Source: an uncultured Clostridia bacterium (GTDB lineage Bacteria > Bacillota > Clostridia > UBA1381). From it: a stretch of DNA of 45,562 bases. The translations under genes and the position numbers were made by a program. The stretch is from positions 1 through 45,562 of the forward strand of contig CALXRY010000053.1 of assembly GCA_944390955.1 (NCBI GenBank), given 5' to 3'. The stretch's first letter is position 1; the number at the start of each line of letters is the position of its first letter. Below the pieces are notes generated by a model that was not told where the DNA came from, did no database searches, and saw only the letters and a list, made by a program, of their open reading frames with translations. This document shows, one piece after another, positions 31,980 through 40,125 of the stretch.

Positions 31980-33182
31980 TTATTCGTCGATCTCCGATAC
32001 AACGCCCGAACCAACTGTTCTACCGCCCTCACGGATAGCGAAACGAAGTCCCTTTTCAATAGCGATCGGTGTGATAAGCTCAACAGCCATCTTTACGTTA
32101 TCGCCGGGCATGCACATCTCTGTGCCCTCGGGAAGCGTGATAACGCCTGTAACGTCAGTTGTTCTGAAATAGAACTGAGGTCTGTAGTTGTTGAAGAACG
32201 GTGTGTGACGGCCGCCCTCGTCCTTTGTCAGAACGTAAACCTCACCCTTGAACTTTGTGTGGGGGTGGATCGAACCGGGAGCCGAAAGAACCTGACCTCT
32301 CTGGATCTCTGTTCTCTGAACACCTCTCAGAAGAGCACCGATGTTGTCTCCAGCCTCTGCATAATCAAGAAGCTTTCTGAACATCTCGATACCTGTAACA
32401 ACGACCTTTCTCTTTTCATCTGTAAGACCAACGATCTCAACCTCGTCGTTAAGCTTCAGCTGACCTCTTTCAACTCTACCTGTAGCAACTGTACCACGGC
32501 CTGTGATTGAGAAGATATCCTCGATAGGCATAAGGAAGGGCAGGTCTGCCTTTCTCTCAGGAGTCGGGATATAGCTGTCAACAGCATCCATAAGGTCAAG
32601 TATGCACTTGTACTCAGGTGCATTAATATCTGTCGAGTCTGACTCTATAACCTGGAGAGCCGAGCCCTTGATGATAGGAATGTCATCACCGGGGAACTCA
32701 TACTCTGTAAGAAGATCTCTGATCTCCATCTCAACGAGCTCCATAAGCTCCTCATCGTCAACCTGGTCAGCCTTGTTCATGAATACTACGATATAAGGAA
32801 CTCCAACCTGTCTTGAAAGAAGGATGTGCTCTCTTGTCTGAGGCATAGGACCGTCAGCAGCCGAAACAACAAGGATAGCGCCGTCCATCTGAGCAGCACC
32901 TGTAATCATGTTCTTAACGTAGTCTGCGTGTCCCGGGCAGTCAACGTGAGCATAGTGACGTGCATCTGTCTCATACTCAACGTGAGCTGTTGATATAGTA
33001 ATACCTCTTTCTCTCTCCTCAGGAGCCTTATCGATCATGTCGTAAGCCTCATACTGAGCCTGACCCTTCATAGCCAATACCTTTGTGATAGCAGCTGTAA
33101 GAGTTGTCTTGCCGTGGTCAACGTGGCCGATAGTACCAATGTTAACGTGCGGCTTATTTCTTTCGAATTTAGCTTTTGCCAT
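31980..33182 (-). CDS. tuf: Elongation factor Tu
   Basis: 400 residues. GTP-binding motifs are [17 protein letters not shown] and NKAD (where NKCD or NKVD is commoner), followed by the two beta-barrel domains ending [13 protein letters not shown]-Tu delivers aminoacyl-tRNA to the ribosome. AAGGAGG lies nine bases before the ATG. It occupies the usual last position of the str operon but also has its own promoter at 33227-33255. Codon choice is strongly biased, as expected for a very highly expressed gene. Confidence 0.99.
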   Translation of the reverse strand: MAKAKFERNKPHVNIGTIGHVDHGKTTLTAAITKVLAMKGQAQYEAYDMIDKAPEERERGITISTAHVEYETDARHYAHVDCPGHADYVKNMITGAAQMDGAILVVSAADGPMPQTREHILLSRQVGVPYIVVFMNKADQVDDEELMELVEMEIRDLLTEYEFPGDDIPIIKGSALQVIESDSTDINAPEYKCILDLMDAVDSYIPTPERKADLPFLMPIEDIFSITGRGTVATGRVERGQLKLNDEVEIVGLTDEKRKVVVTGIEMFRKLLDYAEAGDNIGALLRGVQRTEIQRGQVLSAPGSIHPHTKFKGEVYVLTKDEGGRHTPFFNNYRPQFYFRTTDVTGVITLPEGTEMCMPGDNVKMAVELITPIAIEKGLRFAIREGGRTVGSGVVSEIDE

Positions 33183-33226
33183 TGTAAGTTTCCTCCTTAA
33201 ATTTATACATTTACAATAGTACTTCT

Positions 33227-33255
33227 ATTGTACATTCTTTTTCAAAAAAAATCAA
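33227..33255 (-). promoter_or_regulatory. Internal promoter for tuf
   Basis: Read leftward: TTGATT (33250-33255), 17-base spacer, TACAAT (33227-33232). The -10 box lies in one arm of a 7-bp inverted repeat (33213-33219 with 33225-33231). Confidence 0.65.
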
Positions 33256-33297
33256 GAGCTTTTCCAAATTTTTTTGAAAAAGATAAGAAATTTATGA

Positions 33298-33326
33298 GCA
33301 AAACGGGAGCTGAACTCCCGTTTTGC
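33298..33326 (-). terminator. Hairpin between fusA and tuf
   Basis: Perfect 12-bp stem (33298-33309 with 33315-33326), 5-base loop, 18 bases after the fusA stop. Only a weak T tract follows leftward, so it is probably a partial terminator or processing site. Confidence 0.6.
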
Positions 33327-33343
33327 GGCAGCTTTTAACAAAA

Positions 33344-35455
33344 TTAGTTATCCTTTGCTCTTTCGTTCATTATCTTTTCCTGTATCGACTTAGGAACTTC
33401 GCTGTAGTGCGACGGCTCCATTGTATACTGGCCGCGCCCCTGAGTCCTTGAACGAAGGTCTGTTGCATATCCGAACATCTCTGAAAGCGGAACCATTGCG
33501 GTTATCTGCTGAGCTCCTCCGGATCTTGCCTCCATCTTCTGTATCATACCTCTTCTTGAGTTAAGGTCGCCCATAACGTCGCCCATGTACTCATCGGGCA
33601 TAATAACGTTTACAAGCATGATAGGCTCCTTGATAACAGGGTCTGCCTTCTTCATACCTTCCTTGAACGCCATTGATGCGGCAATCTTGAAGGCCATTTC
33701 CGAAGAGTCGACCTCGTGGTAAGAACCATCGTAAAGCGTAACTCTTACGTCAACAACAGGATATCCGGCAAGAACACCGTTCTGCATTGCGCCCTGAACA
33801 CCGGCGTCAACAGCAGGAATATATTCCTTCGGAATAGCACCGCCGACGATCGAATTTACAAACTCATAGCCTGCGCCCTCTTCCATCGGCTCAAGCTTAA
33901 GCAGTACGTGACCGTACTGACCCTTACCGCCTGACTGACGCGCATACTTGTGCTCAACGTTAACGGCCTTTCTTATAGCCTCTCTGTATGAAACCTGAGG
34001 TTCGCCGACATTTGCCTCTACCTTGAACTCACGGAGCAGTCTGTCAACTATGATCTCAAGGTGAAGCTCACCCATACCCGCGATGATAGTTTGACCTGTC
34101 TCGTCGTCTGTATATGTCTTAAATGTCGGGTCTTCCTCAGCCAGCTTTGCAAGGGCAATACCCATCTTCTCCTGGCCTGCCTTTGTCTTCGGCTCGATAG
34201 CTACGCGGATAACCGGCTCAGGGAAGTCCATCGATTCAAGAACGATGGGGTGCTTCTCATCGCACAGCGTTTCACCAGTAGTTGTATTCTTAAGTCCGAC
34301 AGCGGCAGCTATATCACCTGCATAGCAGGTATCTATATCCTCTCTGTGGTTAGCGTGCATCTGGAGTATACGGCCCATTCTTTCCTTATGACCCTTGCAT
34401 GCGTTAAGCACGTACGAGCCCGCATGAACCATACCCGAATAAACGCGGAAGAAGCATATCTTTCCTACAAACGGGTCTGTTGCGATCTTGAACGCAAGAG
34501 CTGCAAATGGAGCGTCGTCCGATGAAGGTCTTTCGTCCTCCTCGCCCGTATCCGGATTAACACCCTTAATGTTGGGAACGTCCGTAGGAGCAGGCATATA
34601 CTCGATTATAGCATCAAGCAGCATCTGAACTCCCTTGTTTCTGTAGGACGTACCGCAGAGTACCGGAACAATCTCATTGGATATCGTAGCCTTTCTGAGA
34701 GCGGCCTTCAATTCATCAATTGATATTTCTTCTTCCATAAGGAACTTCTCTAACAGCTCCTCATCTGTTTCGCATATGCTCTCTATCATGGCCTGTCTGT
34801 ATTCCTGAGCCTGCTCGAGCATATCAGCAGGGATATCTTCCTCCCTTACGTCCTTGCCAAGGTCATCGTAATATACCTCAGCCTTCATAGTCATAAGGTC
34901 TATTATACCCTTAAAGCTTTCCTCTGCGCCGATGGGCAGCTGAATAGGAACACCGTTCGCCTGAAGTCTCTCATGGATCATATCAACAACTCTGAAGAAA
35001 TCAGCGCCCATGATATCCATCTTGTTTACATATACCATACGCGGTACATTGTAGTCGTTGGCCTGTCTCCAAACAGTCTCCGACTGGGGCTCAACACCGC
35101 CCTTTGCGCACATAACGGTTACGGAACCGTCAAGCACTCTCAAAGAACGCTGAACCTCAACGGTAAAGTCAACGTGTCCCGGCGTATCGATAATATTTAT
35201 TCTGTGCCTTACACCGGCATAGGGACCAGCCTTCGGAGCCCACTGGCATGTTGTAGCAGCGGATGTGATGGTGATACCACGCTCCTGCTCCTGAGCCATC
35301 CAGTCCATAGTAGCCGCGCCTTCGTGTGTTTCACCGATCTTGTGAACGCGTCCGGTATAGAACAGGATTCTTTCCGTTGTGGTAGTCTTACCGGCGTCAA
35401 TGTGAGCCATGATACCGATATTTCTTGTGTTTTCCAAGCTAAAAGCTCTACCCAA
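33344..35455 (-). CDS. fusA: Elongation factor G, TTG start
   Basis: 703 residues. GTPase motifs AHIDAGKTT (17-25), DTPGHVDF and NKMD are followed by domains II-V, with [13 protein letters not shown]-type signatures near the C-terminus (here [14 protein letters not shown]). EF-G drives translocation and, with RRF, ribosome recycling. The initiation codon is TTG at 35453-35455: AAAGGAGG lies eight bases upstream and the following sequence [13 protein letters not shown] matches the family start. It lies between rpsG and tuf in canonical str order, but a 312-base gap carrying tandem repeats separates it from rpsG. Confidence 0.98.
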   Translation of the reverse strand: MGRAFSLENTRNIGIMAHIDAGKTTTTERILFYTGRVHKIGETHEGAATMDWMAQEQERGITITSAATTCQWAPKAGPYAGVRHRINIIDTPGHVDFTVEVQRSLRVLDGSVTVMCAKGGVEPQSETVWRQANDYNVPRMVYVNKMDIMGADFFRVVDMIHERLQANGVPIQLPIGAEESFKGIIDLMTMKAEVYYDDLGKDVREEDIPADMLEQAQEYRQAMIESICETDEELLEKFLMEEEISIDELKAALRKATISNEIVPVLCGTSYRNKGVQMLLDAIIEYMPAPTDVPNIKGVNPDTGEEDERPSSDDAPFAALAFKIATDPFVGKICFFRVYSGMVHAGSYVLNACKGHKERMGRILQMHANHREDIDTCYAGDIAAAVGLKNTTTGETLCDEKHPIVLESMDFPEPVIRVAIEPKTKAGQEKMGIALAKLAEEDPTFKTYTDDETGQTIIAGMGELHLEIIVDRLLREFKVEANVGEPQVSYREAIRKAVNVEHKYARQSGGKGQYGHVLLKLEPMEEGAGYEFVNSIVGGAIPKEYIPAVDAGVQGAMQNGVLAGYPVVDVRVTLYDGSYHEVDSSEMAFKIAASMAFKEGMKKADPVIKEPIMLVNVIMPDEYMGDVMGDLNSRRGMIQKMEARSGGAQQITAMVPLSEMFGYATDLRSRTQGRGQYTMEPSHYSEVPKSIQEKIMNERAKDN

Positions 35456-35517
35456 AATAATTTCCTCCTTTCAGATAAAGGTGATTTATTTGTGTAATGT
35501 TGTAAGCATAATGTTGT

Positions 35518-35536
35518 TTGAGCATGATGTGCTCAA
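35518..35536 (-). promoter_or_regulatory. Small hairpin in the fusA leader
   Basis: TTGAGCA (35518-35524) pairs perfectly with TGCTCAA (35530-35536) around a 5-base loop, about 60 bases upstream of the fusA start. Its role is unknown. Confidence 0.4.
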
Positions 35537-35553
35537 GCTCTGAAGATAACGCC

Positions 35554-35654
35554 TATTTTCGCGTTAGGTTTAGTGCATGAGTGCCGATACAGCGGCGCCG
35601 ATGTACTTTGTGTACCTCAAGTCGCGGCAGCGGTGCTCAGGCGCTGAAGATAAC
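35554..35654. repeat. Intercistronic 101-bp repeat, copy 1 (fusA side)
   Basis: Identical by eye to copy 2 at 35660-35760, with five bases between them (period 106). It contains a GTAC-TTTGT-GTAC hairpin and GC-rich internal inverted pairs. The 23 bases before it (35531-35553) resemble the tail of the unit, suggesting a third, decayed copy. No protein is encoded. Confidence 0.85.
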
Positions 35655-35659
35655 CATCT

Positions 35660-35760
35660 TATTTTCGCGTTAGGTTTAGTGCATGAGTGCCGATACAGCG
35701 GCGCCGATGTACTTTGTGTACCTCAAGTCGCGGCAGCGGTGCTCAGGCGCTGAAGATAAC
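35660..35760. repeat. Intercistronic 101-bp repeat, copy 2 (rpsG side)
   Basis: Flanking inverted repeats ATTTTCGCGTTA (35661-35672) and TAACGCGAAAAT (35757-35768) would close this copy into a hairpin of about 108 nucleotides. The right arm reaches the rpsG stop codon. On the transcribed strand this separates rpsG from fusA, so it could affect mRNA processing or relative expression. Confidence 0.85.
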
Positions 35761-35767
35761 GCGAAAA

Positions 35768-36238
35768 TTACCAGCGGTAATGTGCGAATGCCTTATTAGC
35801 CTCTGCCATCTTGTGCGTATCCTCACGCTTCTTAACGGAACCGCCGGTACCGTTGAGCGCATCGATAAGCTCGTTTGCAAGTCTTTCCTTCATGGTCTTT
35901 TCATTACGCTCTCTTGAGTAACGTGTAAGCCATCTTAAGCCCAGGGTCTGGCGTCTTTCGGGACGAACCTCCATGGGGACCTGATATGTCGCTCCGCCGA
36001 CACGTCTTGCCTTTACTTCAAGAACAGGCATGATGTTGTCCAATGCCTCTGTGAACGCCTCTAAGGGGTCCTTGCCGGTCTTTTCCTTTACGATTTCAAA
36101 TGCGTCGTATACGATTTTCTGAGCAACGCCCTTTTTACCGTCAAGCATTATGTTGTTGATGAGCTTTGTAACAACAACACTGTTGTATATCGGGTCAGGC
36201 AATATTTCTCTTTTTGCTATAAAACCTTTTCTTGGCAC
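35768..36238 (-). CDS. rpsG: 30S ribosomal protein S7, GTG start
   Basis: 156 residues from a GTG start, exactly the normal S7 length. The protein begins [19 protein letters not shown] after the initiator and ends AHYRW. AAGGAGGG lies seven bases before the GTG; an in-frame ATG at 36256 overlaps that site and is rejected. S7 nucleates the head of the small subunit and in some bacteria represses str mRNA translation. It is followed by tandem repeats before fusA. Confidence 0.98.
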   Translation of the reverse strand: MPRKGFIAKREILPDPIYNSVVVTKLINNIMLDGKKGVAQKIVYDAFEIVKEKTGKDPLEAFTEALDNIMPVLEVKARRVGGATYQVPMEVRPERRQTLGLRWLTRYSRERNEKTMKERLANELIDALNGTGGSVKKREDTHKMAEANKAFAHYRW

Positions 36239-36407
36239 TTTACTTCCCTCCTTCATTATTTACGCGGCACAGCCGCTTCATGAATATCACAGGTACTCTG
36301 AATTTAGTATTTCAAAATTCCGTCAGCGCGTATCAAAATCTATCTTATAAAATAACTCGATATGCACTTGTGATACATGCTGCTAAATCTAATTTTAACA
36401 GCGATCC

Positions 36408-36827
36408 TTATTTCTTTTCCTTAGGTCTCTTTGCGCCGTACTTTGAGCGGCCCTGAAGACGGCCGTTTACGCCCTGAGCGTCAAGAGTGCCTCTGATGAT
36501 GTGGTATCTTGTACCGGGAAGGTCTCTTACTCTTCCGCCTCTTATAAGAACAACACTGTGTTCCTGGAGGTTGTGGCCTATGCCGGGAATGTAAGCAGTT
36601 ACTTCTATACCGTTTGTAAGTCTTACTCTGGCAATCTTTCTCAGAGCCGAGTTAGGCTTCTTGGGTGTAGCTGTTCTTACGGCCGTGCATACGCCCCTCT
36701 TCTGCGGAGAGCTCTTGTCCGTTGTCTTCTTCTTCAGCGAGTTAAGGCTCTTCTGAAGAGCGGGAGCCGTGGACTTCTTTACAGACGTCTTTCTGCCGGT
36801 TCTTACCAGTTGGTTGAATGTAGGCAT
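36408..36827 (-). CDS. rpsL: 30S ribosomal protein S12, Arg at the streptomycin-position Lys
   Basis: 139 residues with the S12 core [36 protein letters not shown] and [14 protein letters not shown]12 lies at the decoding centre. Lys57 (equivalent to E. coli Lys42) is present, but the segment usually read GGRVKDLPG is GGRVRDLPG here: Arg101, codon AGA at 36525-36527, replaces the Lys whose change to Arg gives streptomycin resistance in several bacteria. GGAAG lies about nine bases before the ATG. Preceded by the L7Ae-like gene and followed by rpsG. Confidence 0.98.
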   Translation of the reverse strand: MPTFNQLVRTGRKTSVKKSTAPALQKSLNSLKKKTTDKSSPQKRGVCTAVRTATPKKPNSALRKIARVRLTNGIEVTAYIPGIGHNLQEHSVVLIRGGRVRDLPGTRYHIIRGTLDAQGVNGRLQGRSKYGAKRPKEKK

Positions 36828-36855
36828 ACCGTGTTACTTCCTTTCTCTAAATTTT

Positions 36856-37107
36856 TTAGGCCTGAGCCTTTAATATGACTGCACAACTTGAGCCGACCTC
36901 GATGCCGCACATCTCGCCCAACTCCTTCATGGTCGGTACGTAAAAAATCTGCGTTCCGTTTGCGGAAGCAGCATTCTCAATAGGGTCGCTTATTCTTGAT
37001 TCGCAGTCGCCCGCAAGAAAAACCTTTTCGGCAAGCCCCGCACTTACGGCCTTCACCGTCTGCTTAAAGCCCACAATAAGCCTTTCTCTTTCAGCTTCGC
37101 TTATCAT
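36856..37107 (-). CDS. L7Ae/L30e-family ribosomal protein (YbxF-like)
   Basis: 83 residues from MISEAERERL, close to the 82 residues of Bacillus YbxF. KQTVKAVSAGLAEKVFLAGDCE and YVPTMKELGEMCGIEVGSSCAVIL fit the L7Ae fold, which binds RNA kink-turns. AAGGGAG lies eight bases before this ATG; an in-frame ATG at 37125 overlaps the site. In most Firmicutes this gene lies between rpoC and rpsL. Here it is the first gene of the str operon with a consensus promoter just upstream, and no rpoC precedes it. Confidence 0.9.
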   Translation of the reverse strand: MISEAERERLIVGFKQTVKAVSAGLAEKVFLAGDCESRISDPIENAASANGTQIFYVPTMKELGEMCGIEVGSSCAVILKAQA

Positions 37108-37157
37108 TTCATAATCTCCCTTCATACATTATACCCACCATAAAAGCAGTCTATAAA

Positions 37158-37186
37158 ATTATATATAAAAAGCCATGGATTGTCAA
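37158..37186 (-). promoter_or_regulatory. Main promoter of the str operon
   Basis: Read leftward: TTGACA (37181-37186), 17-base spacer, TATAAT (37158-37163). Both boxes are perfect. The leader to the L7Ae-like gene is about 45 bases. Confidence 0.92.
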
Positions 37187-37300
37187 GGGTTTTTCCTTAT
37201 TTTTTTTTCTTTTTACGCGTTCTTTACGATTTTCTTCAAAAATGCCCAAAAACCAACCTCAAACATCAGCTCTTTAGGGTAAAATCCACGGCATGTCGCT

Positions 37301-38533
37301 TTATTTTTTCCTGCGCAGTATCACGGCGGTACTTATTGCAAATACTATCGCTGAGGTAGCTGTGACTGCCAGCAGTATCCGTGCCGGGATATCGACACTG
37401 CTGTATTCCCCATGCGGAACGTCTGTATAAAAATAATTATTCCTCATACTGAGCGGAGCATACGGGGCGATCTCGGCATCAGTGAGCAGCGGCTCCCCCA
37501 TTCCCAGCCTCAGAATAGATCCGACACCATTTTCCGAGGGTCTCACAACGGCAAAGCTGTACTCCTCAATTTCCGTTTTGCCTCTATGATAAACATCCGA
37601 AACGATTACATAATAAACTCTGCCGCCGAGCTCATACACAGCAATAATATCAAGTATCTCAGTCGAAAAATCGACATTGAACATGTCTGAATAATAATAC
37701 AGTGTCCCGTTCAGGCAGTAGCCGCGTGTCACAAGCTCGTCAACGCCGGGCTTTACCGGCTCTATCCGAAAAACATTACCTATTATATAATCAATAAACT
37801 CGGCCGAAACATAATTTATGCCTCCTCCCCCGTCGCTCTGCGGCTTTATATCTGTAAGTGCGGTAAAATTTTTATGTGTGCACATAATATACCTCATCAG
37901 CCTGTCAGGGTCGGGATCGTTTACATCAAAGCTCATTATATCGGCGCACGACGCCAGCAAAGTAACAATTTTGGATTTCGTTTCCTCGTCTATATCGTTT
38001 ACGGCATTGTAATGCGCCGACTCACGGATGCGTCTGTTTTTCAGGCTTTTGAGTAGGGAAAAAACGCTTTCTTCAGCCTTGACATTGAGTCGCCCGTTTT
38101 TATACGATGCGATCTCTGTCTTTTTTTCCTGCGTTCTGTAGCTTCGTTCAAATCTGTCATTCCTTATAACAAAGGGCTCGTCTATGCCGTTTGTCGTGAG
38201 GATAACCGCGGTGTCGGCACCTACACTGCCTAACGAGAGCGTATAGGTATTCCTCCCGCCCACAGGAAACGAAAGCCTGTCAGTCGTTTCCGGACCATCT
38301 CTGTTGTCAAAAACGGCAAATCCAAGCTCTCCGCCCTTAAAATAAGCCGTAAAAAGCGACATTGAACCCCCGAAGCTCTCCATCGATGCATAAAGCAAGC
38401 CCTCACTCCCATTAAACACACCGTATTCGCGTATCTGCTCATCAAGCAGCTCATCAAATTCATATACCGCCGCATCCGCAGGCGAAGACGATATAACAAA
38501 AAACACTACAAAAATAAAAAACCACATCTTCAC
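37301..38533 (-). CDS. Unrecognised membrane-anchored extracytoplasmic protein
   Basis: About 410 residues. The N-terminus has a strong hydrophobic stretch (WFFIFVVFFVISSS) ending in a plausible signal cleavage site near PADAA. A large soluble domain with alternating beta-rich and acidic segments follows, and a single C-terminal membrane helix (AVTATSAIVFAISTAVIL) ends in RRKK, so the bulk should face outside. I recognise no family. The frame opens at a TTG at 38581 without a ribosome binding site; GAGGTG six bases before the GTG at 38533 supports that start, with the ATG at 38527 as the alternative. It is divergent from the EamA gene. No promoter or terminator is clear. Confidence 0.7.
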   Translation of the reverse strand: MKMWFFIFVVFFVISSSPADAAVYEFDELLDEQIREYGVFNGSEGLLYASMESFGGSMSLFTAYFKGGELGFAVFDNRDGPETTDRLSFPVGGRNTYTLSLGSVGADTAVILTTNGIDEPFVIRNDRFERSYRTQEKKTEIASYKNGRLNVKAEESVFSLLKSLKNRRIRESAHYNAVNDIDEETKSKIVTLLASCADIMSFDVNDPDPDRLMRYIMCTHKNFTALTDIKPQSDGGGGINYVSAEFIDYIIGNVFRIEPVKPGVDELVTRGYCLNGTLYYYSDMFNVDFSTEILDIIAVYELGGRVYYVIVSDVYHRGKTEIEEYSFAVVRPSENGVGSILRLGMGEPLLTDAEIAPYAPLSMRNNYFYTDVPHGEYSSVDIPARILLAVTATSAIVFAISTAVILRRKK

Positions 38534-38609
38534 GCATACCACCTCTGATTTATGTTTCCCTATTTTATTTAAAAATTTCAAAAATACTCTGTATTTTTTA
38601 AGAGATATG

Positions 38610-38618
38610 TGTTATAAT
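38610..38618 (+). promoter_or_regulatory. Extended -10 promoter for the EamA operon
   Basis: TGTTATAAT (38610-38618) is an extended -10. No good -35 box is present 16-18 bases upstream. Confidence 0.5.
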
Positions 38619-38656
38619 GTTTGTCGGCAATTTTTATTACAAACGGAGATGTTAAC

Positions 38657-39589
38657 GTGAAACAAATTTTTAAAAGCCCGGCATGGACGGCAGTATTAGC
38701 TGTATTATGCAATATGCTGTGGGGGAGCGCATATCCCGGAGTAAAGCTCGGATACGAAGCGTTCGGCGTGACCGACACCCCGCAGAAGCTGCTGTTTGCG
38801 GGGCTTCGATTTCTGATAGCCGGGGCAATAGTGCTTACCGTTTCGATCCCTATATCAAAGCGCACGCCAAAGCTGACAAAAAAGAATGCTCCGATGATAC
38901 TTCTTACAGCGCTTATATATACGACGGTGCAGTACGTATTTTTTTACATAGGGCTGTCAAATACAACGGGAACAAACGGCTCTATCGTAAATTCAACAAC
39001 AACGTTTATGGCGGTCATTCTTTCTCATTTCGTTTACAAAAACGATAAAATAACTGCACCGAGACTCATAGGGACATGCATAGGCTTTGCCGGTGTTCTT
39101 GTCGTCTGCTTTGGAGGCAGCGTTTCCTTTTCTCTTACCGGAGAGGGTTTTATACTTATCGCGGCACTGTGCTTTGTTATAGGAAGCATGCTATCAAAGC
39201 ACGCCTCATCAAGCAGTGACGCCTTTACCGTAACAGGCTTCAACCTTCTTTTCGGCGGTGCGCTGCTCACGCTTTTGGGACTTGCCTTTGGAGGGCGGCT
39301 CACCGCCGTTACGCCCGTAGGCATCGCAAACCTGCTGTACCTTGCACTTCTGTCGTCCGCGGCATTTACGATATGGACCATATTACTTAAATACAACAGC
39401 ATCGCATCGATAAGCGTATATAATTTTATAATCCCCGTATTTGGGACGCTCCTTTCGGCGCTGCTTCTTAATGAAAATATACTCGAATCAAAATATTTAG
39501 TGTCCCTTATTCTTGTATCGGCAGGAATTATAATCGTAAATACAGGGGCAACAAAAAGGCATTCTTTAAAAACCGGAGGGGAGAAATAA
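38657..39589 (+). CDS. EamA/DMT-family transporter, GTG start
   Basis: 310 residues with about ten hydrophobic helices arranged as two EamA repeats. The N-terminus LAVLCNMLWGSAYPGVKLGY and the mid-protein GFAGVLVVCFGG segment are typical. These drug/metabolite transporters move small metabolites such as amino acids or nucleosides; the substrate is not predictable. The open frame extends to 38621, but GGAG eight bases before the GTG at 38657 supports the shorter form. Its stop overlaps the hpt start by one base (TAATG), so the two are coupled. Confidence 0.88.
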   Translation: MKQIFKSPAWTAVLAVLCNMLWGSAYPGVKLGYEAFGVTDTPQKLLFAGLRFLIAGAIVLTVSIPISKRTPKLTKKNAPMILLTALIYTTVQYVFFYIGLSNTTGTNGSIVNSTTTFMAVILSHFVYKNDKITAPRLIGTCIGFAGVLVVCFGGSVSFSLTGEGFILIAALCFVIGSMLSKHASSSSDAFTVTGFNLLFGGALLTLLGLAFGGRLTAVTPVGIANLLYLALLSSAAFTIWTILLKYNSIASISVYNFIIPVFGTLLSALLLNENILESKYLVSLILVSAGIIIVNTGATKRHSLKTGGEK

Positions 39590-40125
39590 TGCACGGAGAT
39601 ATAGAAAATATATTGATGACCGAGGCCGAGATCGATGAATGCATCAGGAGGCTTGCCGCGCAAATAACCGCCGACTACAGAGATAAATCTCTTACAGCAG
39701 TCGTGATACTCCGCGGCTCACTCGTTTTTGCTGCGGACCTTATACGCAAGATCGAGCTTCCGATGACTGTAGATTTTATTCAGGCCTCAAGCTACGGCGC
39801 AGGTACCATCTCATCAGGGACACTAAATATCACTCACGGTCTTGAGGATGATCCGACAGGGAAAGACCTGCTGCTTATTGAAGATATAATCGACAGCGGC
39901 AATACTCTTTTACACCTCAGGGAGTATTTGAAAGGCTCAGGCGCAGCATCTGTAAAGGTATGTACGCTGCTTTCAAAGCCGGAACGCAGATCAGTCGATA
40001 TAGAGGCTGATTATACGGGGAAAATAATTCCTAATGAATTTGTGGTCGGTTATGGTCTCGACTACGATCAAAAATACAGAAACCTTCCGTATATCGGAAT
40101 ATTAAAGCGTGATATCTATGAATAA
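39589..40125 (+). CDS. hpt: Hypoxanthine phosphoribosyltransferase
   Basis: 178 residues, normal for bacterial HPRT. The PRPP-binding loop is LLIEDIIDSGNTL (about 99-111). ILRGSLVFAADL, DFIQASSYG and the C-terminal FVVGYGLDYDQKYRNLPYIG are diagnostic. The enzyme salvages hypoxanthine and guanine. It is coupled to the preceding transporter by a 1-base overlap and to the following radical SAM gene by an 8-base overlap, an unusual set of partners that might mean the transporter handles a nucleobase or nucleoside. Confidence 0.95.
   Translation: MHGDIENILMTEAEIDECIRRLAAQITADYRDKSLTAVVILRGSLVFAADLIRKIELPMTVDFIQASSYGAGTISSGTLNITHGLEDDPTGKDLLLIEDIIDSGNTLLHLREYLKGSGAASVKVCTLLSKPERRSVDIEADYTGKIIPNEFVVGYGLDYDQKYRNLPYIGILKRDIYE

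Noticed and set aside
35554-35760. Direct repeats considered as a CRISPR array
   Set aside because: Only two copies, over 100 bp each, five bases apart, and no cas genes.
39034-39663. 209-residue frame antisense to the EamA gene and hpt
   Set aside because: Covered by two recognised genes with overlapping start and stop; no start signal.
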